Positions 55,656 to 63,479 of a stretch of DNA of 64,000 nucleotides are shown here, in pieces (within the stretch, counting starts at the first letter, position 1; each line of letters opens with the position of its first letter). Position numbers and translations under genes: made by a program. Where the stretch lies: positions 124,001-188,000 of the forward strand of contig NC_007204.1 of the NCBI RefSeq assembly GCF_000012305.1, given 5' to 3'. The notes under the pieces were generated by a model. That model saw only the letters and a list, made by a program, of their open reading frames with translations. It made no database searches and was not told the DNA's origin. Source of the stretch: Psychrobacter arcticus 273-4 (GTDB lineage: Bacteria > Pseudomonadota > Gammaproteobacteria > Pseudomonadales > Moraxellaceae).

Positions 55656-55997
55656 TTAGCTGTCTTTACGGGCTTCTTTAATTTTCTTAGCAGCAAACTC
55701 CATGGCATCTGCAGCTTTATCTGCTAATGTACCAACCACTTCTTTTGCCTTTGTAGTAGCAGTATCAGCTAAAGAAGCGTTTTTATCACCTTTGTCGTTA
55801 GCATCTTTATCTGAAGACTTGCTGTCTTTGCTGTCTGACTGATTGCCTGAATTATTATCTTTACTATCAGAAGCTTTATTAGCATTCTGATCTTTGGAGT
55901 CATTAGCAGTGTCATTATCTTTTACATCATTTTTTTTGTCTTCTGCTTTGTCACTACCATTATGCTGCTTATTATTTTGCATATTAGAGTTACTCAT
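55656..55997 (-). CDS. Highly hydrophilic disordered protein (hydrophilin/LEA-like)
   Basis: 113 residues. Residues 1-~75 are almost only Asp, Lys, Asn, Ser and Gly (e.g. 'DNNSGNQSDSKDSKSSDKDA') and must be disordered. Residues ~78-113 can form an amphipathic helix: 'ATTKAKEVVGTLADKAADAM' then 'EFAAKKIKEARKDS', much like repeats of LEA proteins and CsbD-type proteins. No signal peptide or membrane segment, so it is cytoplasmic. AAAGGAT precedes the ATG. It may protect against desiccation, cold or salt. A CsbD protein gene lies 2 kb away. Family not assigned with certainty. Confidence 0.7.
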   Translation of the reverse strand: MSNSNMQNNKQHNGSDKAEDKKNDVKDNDTANDSKDQNANKASDSKDNNSGNQSDSKDSKSSDKDANDKGDKNASLADTATTKAKEVVGTLADKAADAMEFAAKKIKEARKDS

Positions 55998-56100
55998 TGT
56001 TTTATCCTTTTATTCATATTGTTTTTAGTGTGGTATATCTAGGATCAAGATTACTATCATATCGAGTTAACTGTCTGTATAACATCAGTTGCAATAAGTA

Positions 56101-56540
56101 ATGGTGGTCGCTGCCGACTTAATTGGCAAGGTATTATGTCGACAGTTGATCGATAGCGATGGTCAGCAAAAAATCTTGCGCATGCGTATCTCAGAGACAG
56201 AAGCTTATATTGGTGAAGGGGATGCTGCGTGTCATGCGCATGCGGGTACACGAACGCCGCGTACAGAGATTATGTACCATATAGGCGGTGTCTTTTATGT
56301 ATACCTGACCTACGGTATTCATCATATGCTTAATTTGGTCAGCGGACCAAGGGTTTACAGATAGATCGAACGTTATATGGCAAGCCAATCGCACCCTCCT
56401 CAGAAGTTTGGGTTGAAAATGATGGCTGTCAGCCACCGGTATCCCTGCGTCCACGTATCGGTATTGATGATGCGGGCGAGGCAAAAGAGTGGTTGCTGCG
56501 CTATATATGGACCGACCACCCCTCATTATCAAAAAAATAA
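56101..56540 (+). pseudogene. Broken 3-methyladenine DNA glycosylase (MPG/AAG family)
   Basis: Two reading frames together give an incomplete glycosylase. Frame one: 'VVAADLIGKVLCRQLIDSDG', 'RISETEAYIGEGDAACHAHA', 'TEIMYHIGGVFYVYLTYGIH' and 'HMLNLVSGP'. It then hits a stop at 56362. Frame two, from ~56355, gives 'DRTLYGKPIAPSSEVWVEND' and 'RPRIGIDDAGEAKEWLLRYI', the family C-terminus, ending at 56540. About 20 N-terminal residues are missing before a stop codon, and some 50 residues that normally join the two parts, including the RGPGKL region, are absent at the junction. The gene cannot make a working enzyme; it would have removed alkylated purines. Confidence 0.85.
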
Positions 56541-56602
56541 CGGAATTTTTAAGTTGGTTTTAAATAGATTTGATAAGGCAACTAATTCAATAAGGCGACG
56601 AC

Positions 56603-56914
56603 ATGTATAAACTTACCGTTTTTGTACCAGACTCAGCATTAGAGAAGGTAAAGTCAGCGCTATTTGCGGCAGGTGCTGGTAAGATTGGCGATTATGAACA
56701 GTGCTGTTGGCAAGTGCAGGGAATTGGGCATTTTATGCCACTGGTAGGTAGCACGCCGCATATTGGTACACAAGACAGTCTTGAGAAAATCAATGAATGG
56801 CGGGTCGAGATGGTGGTTGCTAAGGCTAGTATTAAAGACGTTATCATCGCATTAAAGCAGGCGCATCCTTATGAGACACCTGCTTATGATGTGATTGAAG
56901 TATTAGATTTTTGA
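56603..56914 (+). CDS. NIF3-like/YqfO middle-domain protein (PII/CutA-like fold)
   Basis: 103 residues. 'KLTVFVPDSALEKVKSALFA', 'AGAGKIGDYEQCCWQVQGIG' and 'VVAKASIKDVIIALKQAHPY' followed by 'ETPAYDVIEVLDF' match the inserted domain of YqfO/NIF3 proteins, found also as a single-domain protein. The fold is like PII and CutA, so a metal or ligand site is possible, with Cys38-Cys39 as candidates. AAGGCGACG precedes the ATG. It survives intact between two pseudogenes. Function unknown. Confidence 0.78.
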   Translation: MYKLTVFVPDSALEKVKSALFAAGAGKIGDYEQCCWQVQGIGHFMPLVGSTPHIGTQDSLEKINEWRVEMVVAKASIKDVIIALKQAHPYETPAYDVIEVLDF

Positions 56915-56938
56915 TAGCAGTGCTTTTCTGTATCCTCG

Positions 56939-57294
56939 CTCATGTCCATCACAATCACGCCTTTGGTTTTAAGACTTGGGATTAAGTGTATATTTGCACC
57001 AATCATACATCACTTCCCAATTCACATTTTTATCGACATATTCAAGGGCACACAGCATCTTTTTATACAAAGCCCCAATAACATTGGTGTGCTTTTTAGC
57101 TTGCCAGTTGTAGCGATCAATACAAGGCTTGCCAATCGTTGCATAACCGTAAGGACGAATAGTTTCAGCCTCAAAGCCACTTTCATCCATATAAACGATG
57201 GGATAGCCTTGCTGCTTAAAACTATCAAGCCGTTATTAATACTAGACAGTAACTGTTTACAATAGTCTATTGAATAGGTGATTGTTGATTTCAC
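56939..57294 (-). mobile_element. IS630-family transposase remnant
   Basis: On the minus strand an N-terminal fragment (MKSTITYSIDYCKQLLSSIN) is joined by an internal deletion and frameshift to the central DDE part: 'SFKQQGYPIVYMDESGFEAE', 'TIRPYGYATIGKPCIDRYNW', 'KHTNVIGALYKKMLCA'. A second frameshift follows 'YDWCKYTL', and the trail of the third catalytic Asp (KGVIVMDM) ends near 56939. The conserved DESGFE and VIGAL blocks are typical of IS630. The element is dead. IS630 elements insert at TA and duplicate it, which matters for the 138-bp repeats. Confidence 0.85.
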
Positions 57295-57440
57295 TAACGG
57301 TTTAATTTTTATGATTGTATCGGTTTTATGTGAACTATATTATAATTTTATTATAGTTTTACTATTGTGAAAATTGTTATGATAGTAAATCTTATTAAAA
57401 TCATAAGGTTAAGTGTTTTATTTATCCAGATTTAAGCTGA

Positions 57441-57458
57441 TGTAAGCATATGCTTACA
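57441..57458. promoter_or_regulatory. 18-bp perfect palindrome
   Basis: TGTAAGCATATGCTTACA is its own reverse complement over 18 bp. It has the form of a dimeric regulator's operator, but stands in a gene-poor decayed stretch with no intact gene close by. Confidence 0.7.
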
Positions 57459-57746
57459 CGTAATGACGTTTACGCGACTTAACAGTAGCTCAATAATTTG
57501 ACACTATACACACACGGCATAAGGGAATGTGACTCAAGGATTGAGTTGACCGTATTAAGGATAATACTTCAACTGCTAGCATCAGGATGATAATAGCAAT
57601 TGGATTAAGGATACATAACCCGTGCTGAAGGCAGATAATGCCAGTAGTAGTAAAAAGGGCAGGATGCCCGACTGTCACAATATGCTCAATATCTTGCAAG
57701 GATGCAGCGATTAGAGCCGTGATAGGTAACAAGGATCGTTAACAAT
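57459..57746. other. Unassigned stretch between palindrome and hairpin
   Basis: No recognised gene. A stop-free hydrophobic frame on the minus strand (57490-57732) lacks a ribosome site and family likeness. It may be the remnant of a lost gene. Confidence 0.35.
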
Positions 57747-57780
57747 AAAACCGCATAACAATTAATTGCTATGCGGTTTT
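57747..57780. terminator. 34-bp near-perfect palindrome, probable terminator
   Basis: AAAACCGCATA / TATGCGGTTTT with CAATTAATTG between, so the whole stretch is nearly a perfect palindrome. It marks the edge of a lost gene or serves a bidirectional terminator role. Confidence 0.7.
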
Positions 57781-57837
57781 ATCGTGTCTGGAGTTTGAGC
57801 TTTATCTCTTATAATCAGTTGCTAAGAAATAATGCAT

Positions 57838-57870
57838 AAAAAAACCGCACTAAAAACTAATGCGGTTTTC
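57838..57870 (-). terminator. Terminator after csbD-like gene
   Basis: Stem AAAACCGCA / TGCGGTTTT with an 11-nt loop; on the minus strand it is followed by seven T. It shares the CCGCA stem with the hairpin 60 bp away. Confidence 0.85.
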
Positions 57871-57932
57871 GTTTAAATAATCTGCTTATATAAAGGTAAC
57901 ACAACCATCCTTTTTATAAGTATAACTATCTA

Positions 57933-58136
57933 CTAGTATTTATTTTCAGTACGCCATGCATCTACTTCACGCTCAGCATCATCTTTACTATGACCATAGC
58001 GCTCTTGTACTTTACCAACGAGCTTATCACGGCTACCTTCAACGTGTAATAAATCATCATCAGTAAGATCAGCCCACTTCTGCTTGACTGAGCCTTTTAT
58101 TTGGTTCCACTCACCTTTTAGGGTATGTTCGTTCAT
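57933..58136 (-). CDS. CsbD-family stress protein
   Basis: 67 residues. 'LKGEWNQIKGSVKQKWADLT', 'DDDLLHVEGSRDKLVGKVQE' and 'RYGHSKDDAEREVDAW' are the complete CsbD pattern (E. coli YjbJ). These small cytoplasmic proteins are abundant under general stress and in stationary phase; their mechanism is unknown. CAAGGAT precedes the ATG. It has its own terminator. The divergent upstream gap (to ~58500) shows no gene. Confidence 0.93.
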   Translation of the reverse strand: MNEHTLKGEWNQIKGSVKQKWADLTDDDLLHVEGSRDKLVGKVQERYGHSKDDAEREVDAWRTENKY

Positions 58137-58501
58137 TACTGTTATCCTTGTTTTAGTTATTGCGTCTTTTACAGTGGCTGTTATTTAAAAGTTAAATCAA
58201 CAGGTTGCATAACGTTTTAGTATCCGAATTATTATTTATGATTCTTATTGCTAGTACAGTACTACTGTTAGATAGCTTATTTCTTATATAGCATTTTTCA
58301 AAATGCTTAACTACATTACAAACAGCCAGTGGCTAACTTGTGCTACCAATATATGAATTTCAAAACGCTTTGTCTGTATTGATCATGTTGATACTGTTGC
58401 TCAATTATAAAAAAAATCATGCCTATGTTATGGGTAGCATAGTTATGTAATCGTTAGGATGTTTTGTCAGCGAGGTACGTCACCACAGTGCATACATTTG
58501 A
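58137..58501. other. Intergenic region upstream of csbD-like gene
   Basis: AT-rich, no ORF. It probably holds the minus-strand csbD promoter and the lost 5' part of the molybdopterin-oxidoreductase remnant. Confidence 0.4.
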
Positions 58502-58763
58502 CTATGTGTTGAAGCTACAGCGAGATATAGTAGAGAAGAGACGGCTGAGCAGCACGGTATTAAAAATGGTCAAGATGTCAAAGTAACCTCGCGTGTCGGT
58601 AGCGTGATTATTGCAGCAGAAGTTACTGATGAGCTGATGCCAAGGGTAGTGAGTATTCCACATGGCTTTGGACATGGTCGTAAAGGCGTGAAGCAAGAGA
58701 TCGCTCAAGCGCATGCAGGTGTCAGTGTGAATGATCTGACGGATGATACGTTATTAAAGAGGT
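58502..58763 (+). pseudogene. C-terminal remnant of a molybdopterin oxidoreductase
   Basis: A frame without a start reads 'EATARYSREETAEQHGIKNG', 'QDVKVTSRVGSVIIAAEVTD', 'ELMPRVVSIPHGFGHGRKGV' and 'AHAGVSVNDLTDD'. This is the end of the molydopterin dinucleotide-binding domain of large oxidoreductases (formate dehydrogenase or BisC-like), with the conserved SIPHG(W/F)GH and the Asn-Asp-LTD end. An in-frame stop precedes it and about 600 upstream residues are missing. It is cut at its 3' end by a decayed copy of the 138-bp element. Confidence 0.78.
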
Positions 58764-58847
58764 GCGCCTGCTATAAACTTCTCTTGTTTGCTGCTATCAC
58801 AGAGGCTACGAAAAATTCATCCCAGCAATACTGTATTTTTCTTATAG
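58764..58847 (+). repeat. Decayed copy of the 138-bp element
   Basis: The segment matches the inner and right parts of the element with many changes: TCTCTTGTTTGCTGCTATC for TTTCTTGCTTGCTGTGCC, ACAGAGGCTACGAAAAATTC for ACAGAGGCTGCAAAAAATTT, CCAGCAATACTGTA, and a TTATAG end. The left ~35 bp and a dozen internal bases are missing. It abuts the dadA stop codon. Confidence 0.65.
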
Positions 58848-60173
58848 TGAGTTGACCATACCAATAAAATCAAAATCAACGGCTGGTATCTCGCCCTGTA
58901 TCAATAAACTAATCGCTTTTGCCGAACCACAAGCATGAGTCCAGCCAAGCGTGCCATGACCGGTGTTAAGCCATAAGTTATCAAAAGTCGCTTGCACATT
59001 GTGACTACCATGCCGAACTTGGCCCATATGTGCGTGTCCAATCAACGGCACATTTGATGGGGTCATCGGTCGTAGTCCTGTCCAGTACTGCACTGAATTG
59101 GCGATGATACCTTTGGGAAATAACTGCTGCACGCGGCGAGTGATGGCTTCACAGCGTATGGTATTTAAATCTAAGTTGTAGCCGTTAAATTCTGCTGTCC
59201 CAGCCACTCGTAATTTATCACCAAGACGCGATGTTACCAGCTTAAACTCATCATCAATCAAGCTAACAAAGGGTGCTAGATGCGGAGCACGAGGATTGAT
59301 TTGATAAGTGGCTGAGTAGCCTTTGGCAGGAAAAATAGGCAGATGTATCTTAAGTGGTTTCATTAAGGCGACGCTATAACTACCAAGCGCCAATACATAG
59401 CTATCTGCACTAAAGGTTTGCGCATTTTCGCCATTAGGTCGAATAGTAATACTATGTACGTGCGGATGAGCATAATCGTCATCAGTATTGATGGCTAAAA
59501 TCTCAGTATCGTATAAAAACTTAACGCCAGCCTTTATGCAGTGCTCCGCTAAACGCTGGGTAAATAAGTGTGCATTACCTGACTCATCATGGCTAGTATA
59601 TGTCGCGCCTTTGAGCTTGTGGGCAACAGGATAAAGTGCTGGCTCGAGGCTAACAGCATTATTGATGTCAATGACATAACGCTCGCAGCCGAGCGCTTGC
59701 ATGCGCTCAGTTGGCGCGATAGCGGCATCAAATTCAGCTTGATTAGTATAAAAATGCATGATACCGCGCGTTTGCTGCTCGTAATCAACACCGATATCAG
59801 CACGTAACTGTTGCAAGGCATCACGTGAGTACAATCCCAAACGCACCATTTGTACCAGATTGGCATCGGCTTTGTCTGCGCGGCACTCTTGCAAAAACTG
59901 CATGGCCCATTTGAGCTGTGCTTTATCAGCGCGCAAACGATATAGCAGCGGCGCATCTTCTTTAAATAGCCATTTAAGCGCTTTCATCGGTGCAGTAGGG
60001 TTTGCCCAAGGCGTGGCATGGGAGACAGATATCTGTCCGCCATTGGCAAATGAGGTTTGCATACCTGCCGCTGATTCACGCTCAATCACGCTCACATCAT
60101 AGCCTGCTTGGCGAAGATACCATGCGGTGGTCACGCCCACCACGCCTGCTCCGAGTACCGCAATATGGGTCAT
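58842..60173 (-). CDS. dadA: D-amino acid dehydrogenase small subunit-like FAD oxidoreductase
   Basis: 443 residues. N-terminal FAD motif 'HIAVLGAGVVGVTTAWYLRQ' and 'YDVSVIERESAAGMQTSFAN', then the DadA-specific 'GGQISVSHATPWANPTAPMK', 'LRADKAQLKWAMQFLQECRA', and at the C-terminus 'YWTGLRPMTPSNVPLIGHAH' and 'LWLNTGHGTLGWTHACGSAK'. It oxidises D-alanine and other D-amino acids to 2-oxoacids, passing electrons to the respiratory chain at the inner membrane. No alanine racemase (dadX) is adjacent. The stop codon touches the decayed repeat copy. Confidence 0.94.
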   Translation of the reverse strand: MTHIAVLGAGVVGVTTAWYLRQAGYDVSVIERESAAGMQTSFANGGQISVSHATPWANPTAPMKALKWLFKEDAPLLYRLRADKAQLKWAMQFLQECRADKADANLVQMVRLGLYSRDALQQLRADIGVDYEQQTRGIMHFYTNQAEFDAAIAPTERMQALGCERYVIDINNAVSLEPALYPVAHKLKGATYTSHDESGNAHLFTQRLAEHCIKAGVKFLYDTEILAINTDDDYAHPHVHSITIRPNGENAQTFSADSYVLALGSYSVALMKPLKIHLPIFPAKGYSATYQINPRAPHLAPFVSLIDDEFKLVTSRLGDKLRVAGTAEFNGYNLDLNTIRCEAITRRVQQLFPKGIIANSVQYWTGLRPMTPSNVPLIGHAHMGQVRHGSHNVQATFDNLWLNTGHGTLGWTHACGSAKAISLLIQGEIPAVDFDFIGMVNSL

Positions 60174-60227
60174 AGATTACTCTGCTGCGATTAATAAATT
60201 AGATGAGAGTGTGCTTAACGTCTGGTA

Positions 60228-60995
60228 TTACTTGGGACGAGCAACATCCGCTTGTAAGGCCAGTGGTAAATCCAATATGGTCAGACCACTTTCAGCCAAC
60301 TGCTCTGGACGGGCGACGACCAATGCCTCAAAGCCTTCACTAGTAGTAATCGCATTGACGACTTGTACTTTATCCAGTTTTTCACCAGCGGCAGGGGTTG
60401 TACCTGAGCCTTTTACACTTGTTCCTTTTACATAGTGCAAAAACGCTTTCGGCGCTGATTTAAAGTAAATACGGGCGATGACTTCTTGACCCAAATAACA
60501 GCCTTTATCGTAGTCCATGCCGCCGCGCTGATGCAGACGCAACTCTTGTGGTTGGAACTCGCCTTGCGTTGCCGCTACTATCCAATAATTACCGGTTGCG
60601 ATACTAGACTGCATCCAAGCTTGGATATTCTCAGATGTATTGTAGTCGTCCTGATGGCTAAAAGTCGGCACATTATCAATAACACAAGGATAAATCGGCA
60701 TTGGCGTACTGGTATCAAACTTTGAAAATGCACCGAATTTTTTTAAATGTCCTTGCAAAGCCTCTGCGCAATCAGTACTAATAACCACGTCATAATGCTT
60801 TTCAGCCTGTTTTTTAATCCAAATACCGAATTCTATGCGACCTTTTAAATTGCCAATAGCCGCGGCTTGATAGCTAAGACCGAGCTTAGTGACATTACAA
60901 GTTAACTGTCCTTGTAAGAATTTTTCGGCATCCTCGCCTTGGATAGATAATTGGGAAAACTGCGCCAATGTCACTGCATTGATAGATTGAGTCAT
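60228..60995 (-). CDS. ygfZ: Folate-binding protein YgfZ (Fe-S maintenance)
   Basis: 255 residues, a short member of the family (E. coli 326). The hallmark 'YDKGCYLGQEVIARIYFKSA' (K-G-C-Y-x-G-Q-E) is at ~175, with 'LSIQGEDAEKFLQGQLTCNV' and 'RIEFGIWIKK' earlier. Related to the GcvT fold; it binds tetrahydrofolate and supports some iron-sulfur enzymes such as MiaB. It lies 54 bp upstream of dadA on the same strand, so the two may be co-transcribed. Confidence 0.93.
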   Translation of the reverse strand: MTQSINAVTLAQFSQLSIQGEDAEKFLQGQLTCNVTKLGLSYQAAAIGNLKGRIEFGIWIKKQAEKHYDVVISTDCAEALQGHLKKFGAFSKFDTSTPMPIYPCVIDNVPTFSHQDDYNTSENIQAWMQSSIATGNYWIVAATQGEFQPQELRLHQRGGMDYDKGCYLGQEVIARIYFKSAPKAFLHYVKGTSVKGSGTTPAAGEKLDKVQVVNAITTSEGFEALVVARPEQLAESGLTILDLPLALQADVARPK

Positions 60996-61215
60996 TGTTA
61001 TTATCCTTCTAATGAGAGATTTTTTATAAATGGTTAAAGGTTAAAAATAAGGGTCATAAAAGTGGTATGTCAGATGTTTATGACAAGATAGATAAATATA
61101 AAATCAAATGAGGCTAAGAAGAGTACCACAAAAAACACCCTCATAAAAAACGTCATCGTTAAGATGGCAATCAAGCGTTAAATTGGGCTCAGCCAGTGGT
61201 TTTCAAGTGGACAAA

Positions 61216-61245
61216 TTGGTTAAAGAGTGCGAGTTACGGTACAAT
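61216..61245 (+). promoter_or_regulatory. Promoter for the phnA-like gene
   Basis: TTGGTT at 61216 and TACAAT at 61240 are separated by 18 bp, each one or two bases from the sigma-70 consensus, ~47 bp before the chosen start. Confidence 0.5.
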
Positions 61246-61291
61246 ATGAGCTCTAGAATAAACCTAATGTATGATGGCTGCCGAGGGAATT

Positions 61292-61645
61292 ATGAGCTTA
61301 CCAAATTGTCCGAAATGTGATGCTGAATATACGTATGAAGATGGCGCGTTACTAATATGCCCGATGTGCGCTCATGAATGGACAGCAGCAGAAACCGATG
61401 TAGCACAAGCTGAAAACCAAGATGCGATCATTCGCGATGCCGTTGGCAATGAGTTGCAAGACGGTGATACTGTCACCGTAATTAAAGATTTGAAAGTTAA
61501 AGGCTCATCAACCATCATCAAAGTAGGGACTAAAGCAAAAAGTATTCGCCTATTGCCGGACGCTACCGATGGTCATGATATCGATTGTAAGCTTGATGGC
61601 TATGGTCCGATGAAACTTAAATCATCTGTTGTTAAAAAAGCTTAA
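61292..61645 (+). CDS. PhnA/YjdM-type zinc-ribbon protein
   Basis: 117 residues from the ATG at 61292, with GAGGG 7 bp upstream; an earlier ATG at 61271 is possible. The N-terminal zinc ribbon '[20 protein letters not shown]' with 'CPMCAHEW' gives Cys-x2-Cys twice. The C-terminal domain reads '[20 protein letters not shown]', '[12 protein letters not shown]' and '[20 protein letters not shown]', the full PhnA pattern. Despite the name it is not the phosphonoacetate hydrolase; function is unknown. It precedes hemL by ~100 bp on the same strand. Confidence 0.93.
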   Translation: MSLPNCPKCDAEYTYEDGALLICPMCAHEWTAAETDVAQAENQDAIIRDAVGNELQDGDTVTVIKDLKVKGSSTIIKVGTKAKSIRLLPDATDGHDIDCKLDGYGPMKLKSSVVKKA

Positions 61646-61743
61646 GCTGCACATTTATTGTGAATGAAATAATAGAAAGCACTAAATAGACAATCACTAA
61701 GTATAAAAGCACTAAATAAAAAACGATTAAGTAGAGACTAATT

Positions 61744-63045
61744 ATGAGTACCAAAAACGAACAACTATTCGCCCAAGCCTGCAAGCATATCCCCGGTGGC
61801 GTCAACTCGCCTGTCCGTGCCTTTGCAGGGGTCGGTGGTACGCCAATCTTTATGCACCGTGCTAATGGTAGCAAAATCTATGATACCGAAGACAATGCTT
61901 ATATCGATTATGTAGGCTCTTGGGGTCCAATGATTTTGGGTCATGCCCATCCAAAAGTCATTGATGCGGTCAAAAAAGCCGCTGATGATGGTCTGAGCTT
62001 TGGTACGCCAACGCCATTTGAAACCACTGTTGCCGATAAAATTTGCGAAATCGTCCCAAGTGTTGAGATGATTCGTATGACCAGCTCGGGTACGGAAGCG
62101 ACGATGAGTGCGATTCGTTTGGCACGTGGTTATACTCAGCGTGACAAAATCGTCAAGTTTGAAGGCTGCTACCATGGCCATTCAGACAGTCTGTTAGTAA
62201 AAGCGGGCTCAGGCATGCTTGATATTGGTGAGCCAACCTCAAAAGGCGTGCCAGCAGATTTTGCTAAGCATACCATTACGATTCCTTATAATGACTCGCA
62301 AGCGATTAAAGACTGCTTTGAGAAATGGGGTGAGGAAATCGCCTGCGTAATTTTGGAGCCGATCGCTGGCAACATGAATATGGTCATTCCAAGCCAAGAA
62401 TTTCATGATACCTTGCGCGAGCAGTGTACTGCCAATAACTCGGTATTGATTTTTGATGAAGTCATGACGGGCTTTCGTGTTGGACTGGGCGGTGCGCAAG
62501 CGCATTTCGGTATCGACCCTGACTTGACTTGCTTTGGTAAAATCATCGGTGCGGGCTTGCCAGTTGGCGCTTTTGGTGGCAAAAAAGAGGTCATGTCTTG
62601 TATCGCCCCTCTTGGCGGCGTCTACCAAGCGGGTACGTTATCCGGTAATCCGCTAGCAATGCGTGCTGGTATCGCCATGTTTGAAGACTTAACCGCAGAG
62701 GGTTTTTATGATGAGCTAGCCGTAAAGGTTGATCGTTTGGTTGATGGCTTTCAAGCGGCTGCTGACAAACATGGTATCAATCTACGTACCAATAAGCTTG
62801 GTGGTATGTTTGGTATGTTCTTCGTGACAGACGGTGATACAGCAGTACCACAAAATTTCGATGAAGTGACCGAGTGCGATATGGAAGTGTTTAATACTTT
62901 CTTCCACGGTATGCTTGATCGGGGTATCTATCTGGCACCCTCTGCATATGAAGCAGGTTTTATGTCTATTAAGCATAGCGATGAAGATATTGATACCTCT
63001 ATCAAAGCGGCTGACGAGATATTTGCAGAAATGGCAAAAGCGTAA
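61744..63045 (+). CDS. hemL: Glutamate-1-semialdehyde 2,1-aminomutase
   Basis: 433 residues, family length. Class III aminotransferase fold: '[20 protein letters not shown]', '[17 protein letters not shown]', '[20 protein letters not shown]', '[20 protein letters not shown]', and the PLP Lys in '[20 protein letters not shown]'. It turns glutamate-1-semialdehyde into 5-aminolevulinate, the haem precursor, in the C5 pathway. AGAG precedes the ATG. A terminator and element copy 8 follow. Confidence 0.97.
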   Translation: MSTKNEQLFAQACKHIPGGVNSPVRAFAGVGGTPIFMHRANGSKIYDTEDNAYIDYVGSWGPMILGHAHPKVIDAVKKAADDGLSFGTPTPFETTVADKICEIVPSVEMIRMTSSGTEATMSAIRLARGYTQRDKIVKFEGCYHGHSDSLLVKAGSGMLDIGEPTSKGVPADFAKHTITIPYNDSQAIKDCFEKWGEEIACVILEPIAGNMNMVIPSQEFHDTLREQCTANNSVLIFDEVMTGFRVGLGGAQAHFGIDPDLTCFGKIIGAGLPVGAFGGKKEVMSCIAPLGGVYQAGTLSGNPLAMRAGIAMFEDLTAEGFYDELAVKVDRLVDGFQAAADKHGINLRTNKLGGMFGMFFVTDGDTAVPQNFDEVTECDMEVFNTFFHGMLDRGIYLAPSAYEAGFMSIKHSDEDIDTSIKAADEIFAEMAKA

Positions 63046-63064
63046 CACAGCAGTGTTAGGCGGT

Positions 63065-63110
63065 TAAAAAAACAGCATAGCAACAAGATTACTATGCTGG
63101 TTTTTTTATT
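63065..63110 (+). terminator. Rho-independent terminator after hemL
   Basis: CAGCATAG / CTATGCTG with an 11-nt loop, A run before and seven T after. Confidence 0.88.
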
Positions 63111-63133
63111 CTTAGATTAATAATAAAAGCAGT

Positions 63134-63271
63134 TATAGTCGGTGAAAAGTAATATCGATACAACACGTACTGCTGGTGCAAATTTTTCTTGCTTGCTGTG
63201 CCTACGCAGACAGATGCTGCAAAAAATTTACACCAGCAATACTGTAGCGACTTTAAAGTATTTCAACTATA
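63134..63271 (+). repeat. 138-bp palindromic MITE-like element, copy 8
   Basis: Full-length copy between hemL and ppx, the only copy between co-directional genes. Inner arms read TGCTGGTG / CACCAGCA, perfectly complementary, unlike most copies. Other changes: AGATGCTGC for AGAGGCTGC and ACTGTAGCG for ACGGTAGCG. Confidence 0.95.
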
Positions 63272-63479
63272 TCCTGTTTTTAGCCAGGGTTTGGCTATTG
63301 TATTCGCTTACTTGCCAGCGTTTGGCATAAATGTTTTAATGGAAAAACTTACTATCATTTATATGATTGTTATCGTTTTTATATATGGTAATCCTGATTT
63401 CAACCCAACGTATTTTCTATTTTAAAAGCCTAAACCCTTTTAATTGTTTTTTTCATCTGACACGGTAACGACCTCGCTT

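Noticed and set aside
57490..57732. 80-codon hydrophobic ORF on the minus strand (MLPITALIAASLQDIEHIVT...)
   Set aside because: No ribosome site, no recognised family, and it lies in decayed DNA; kept only as unassigned sequence.
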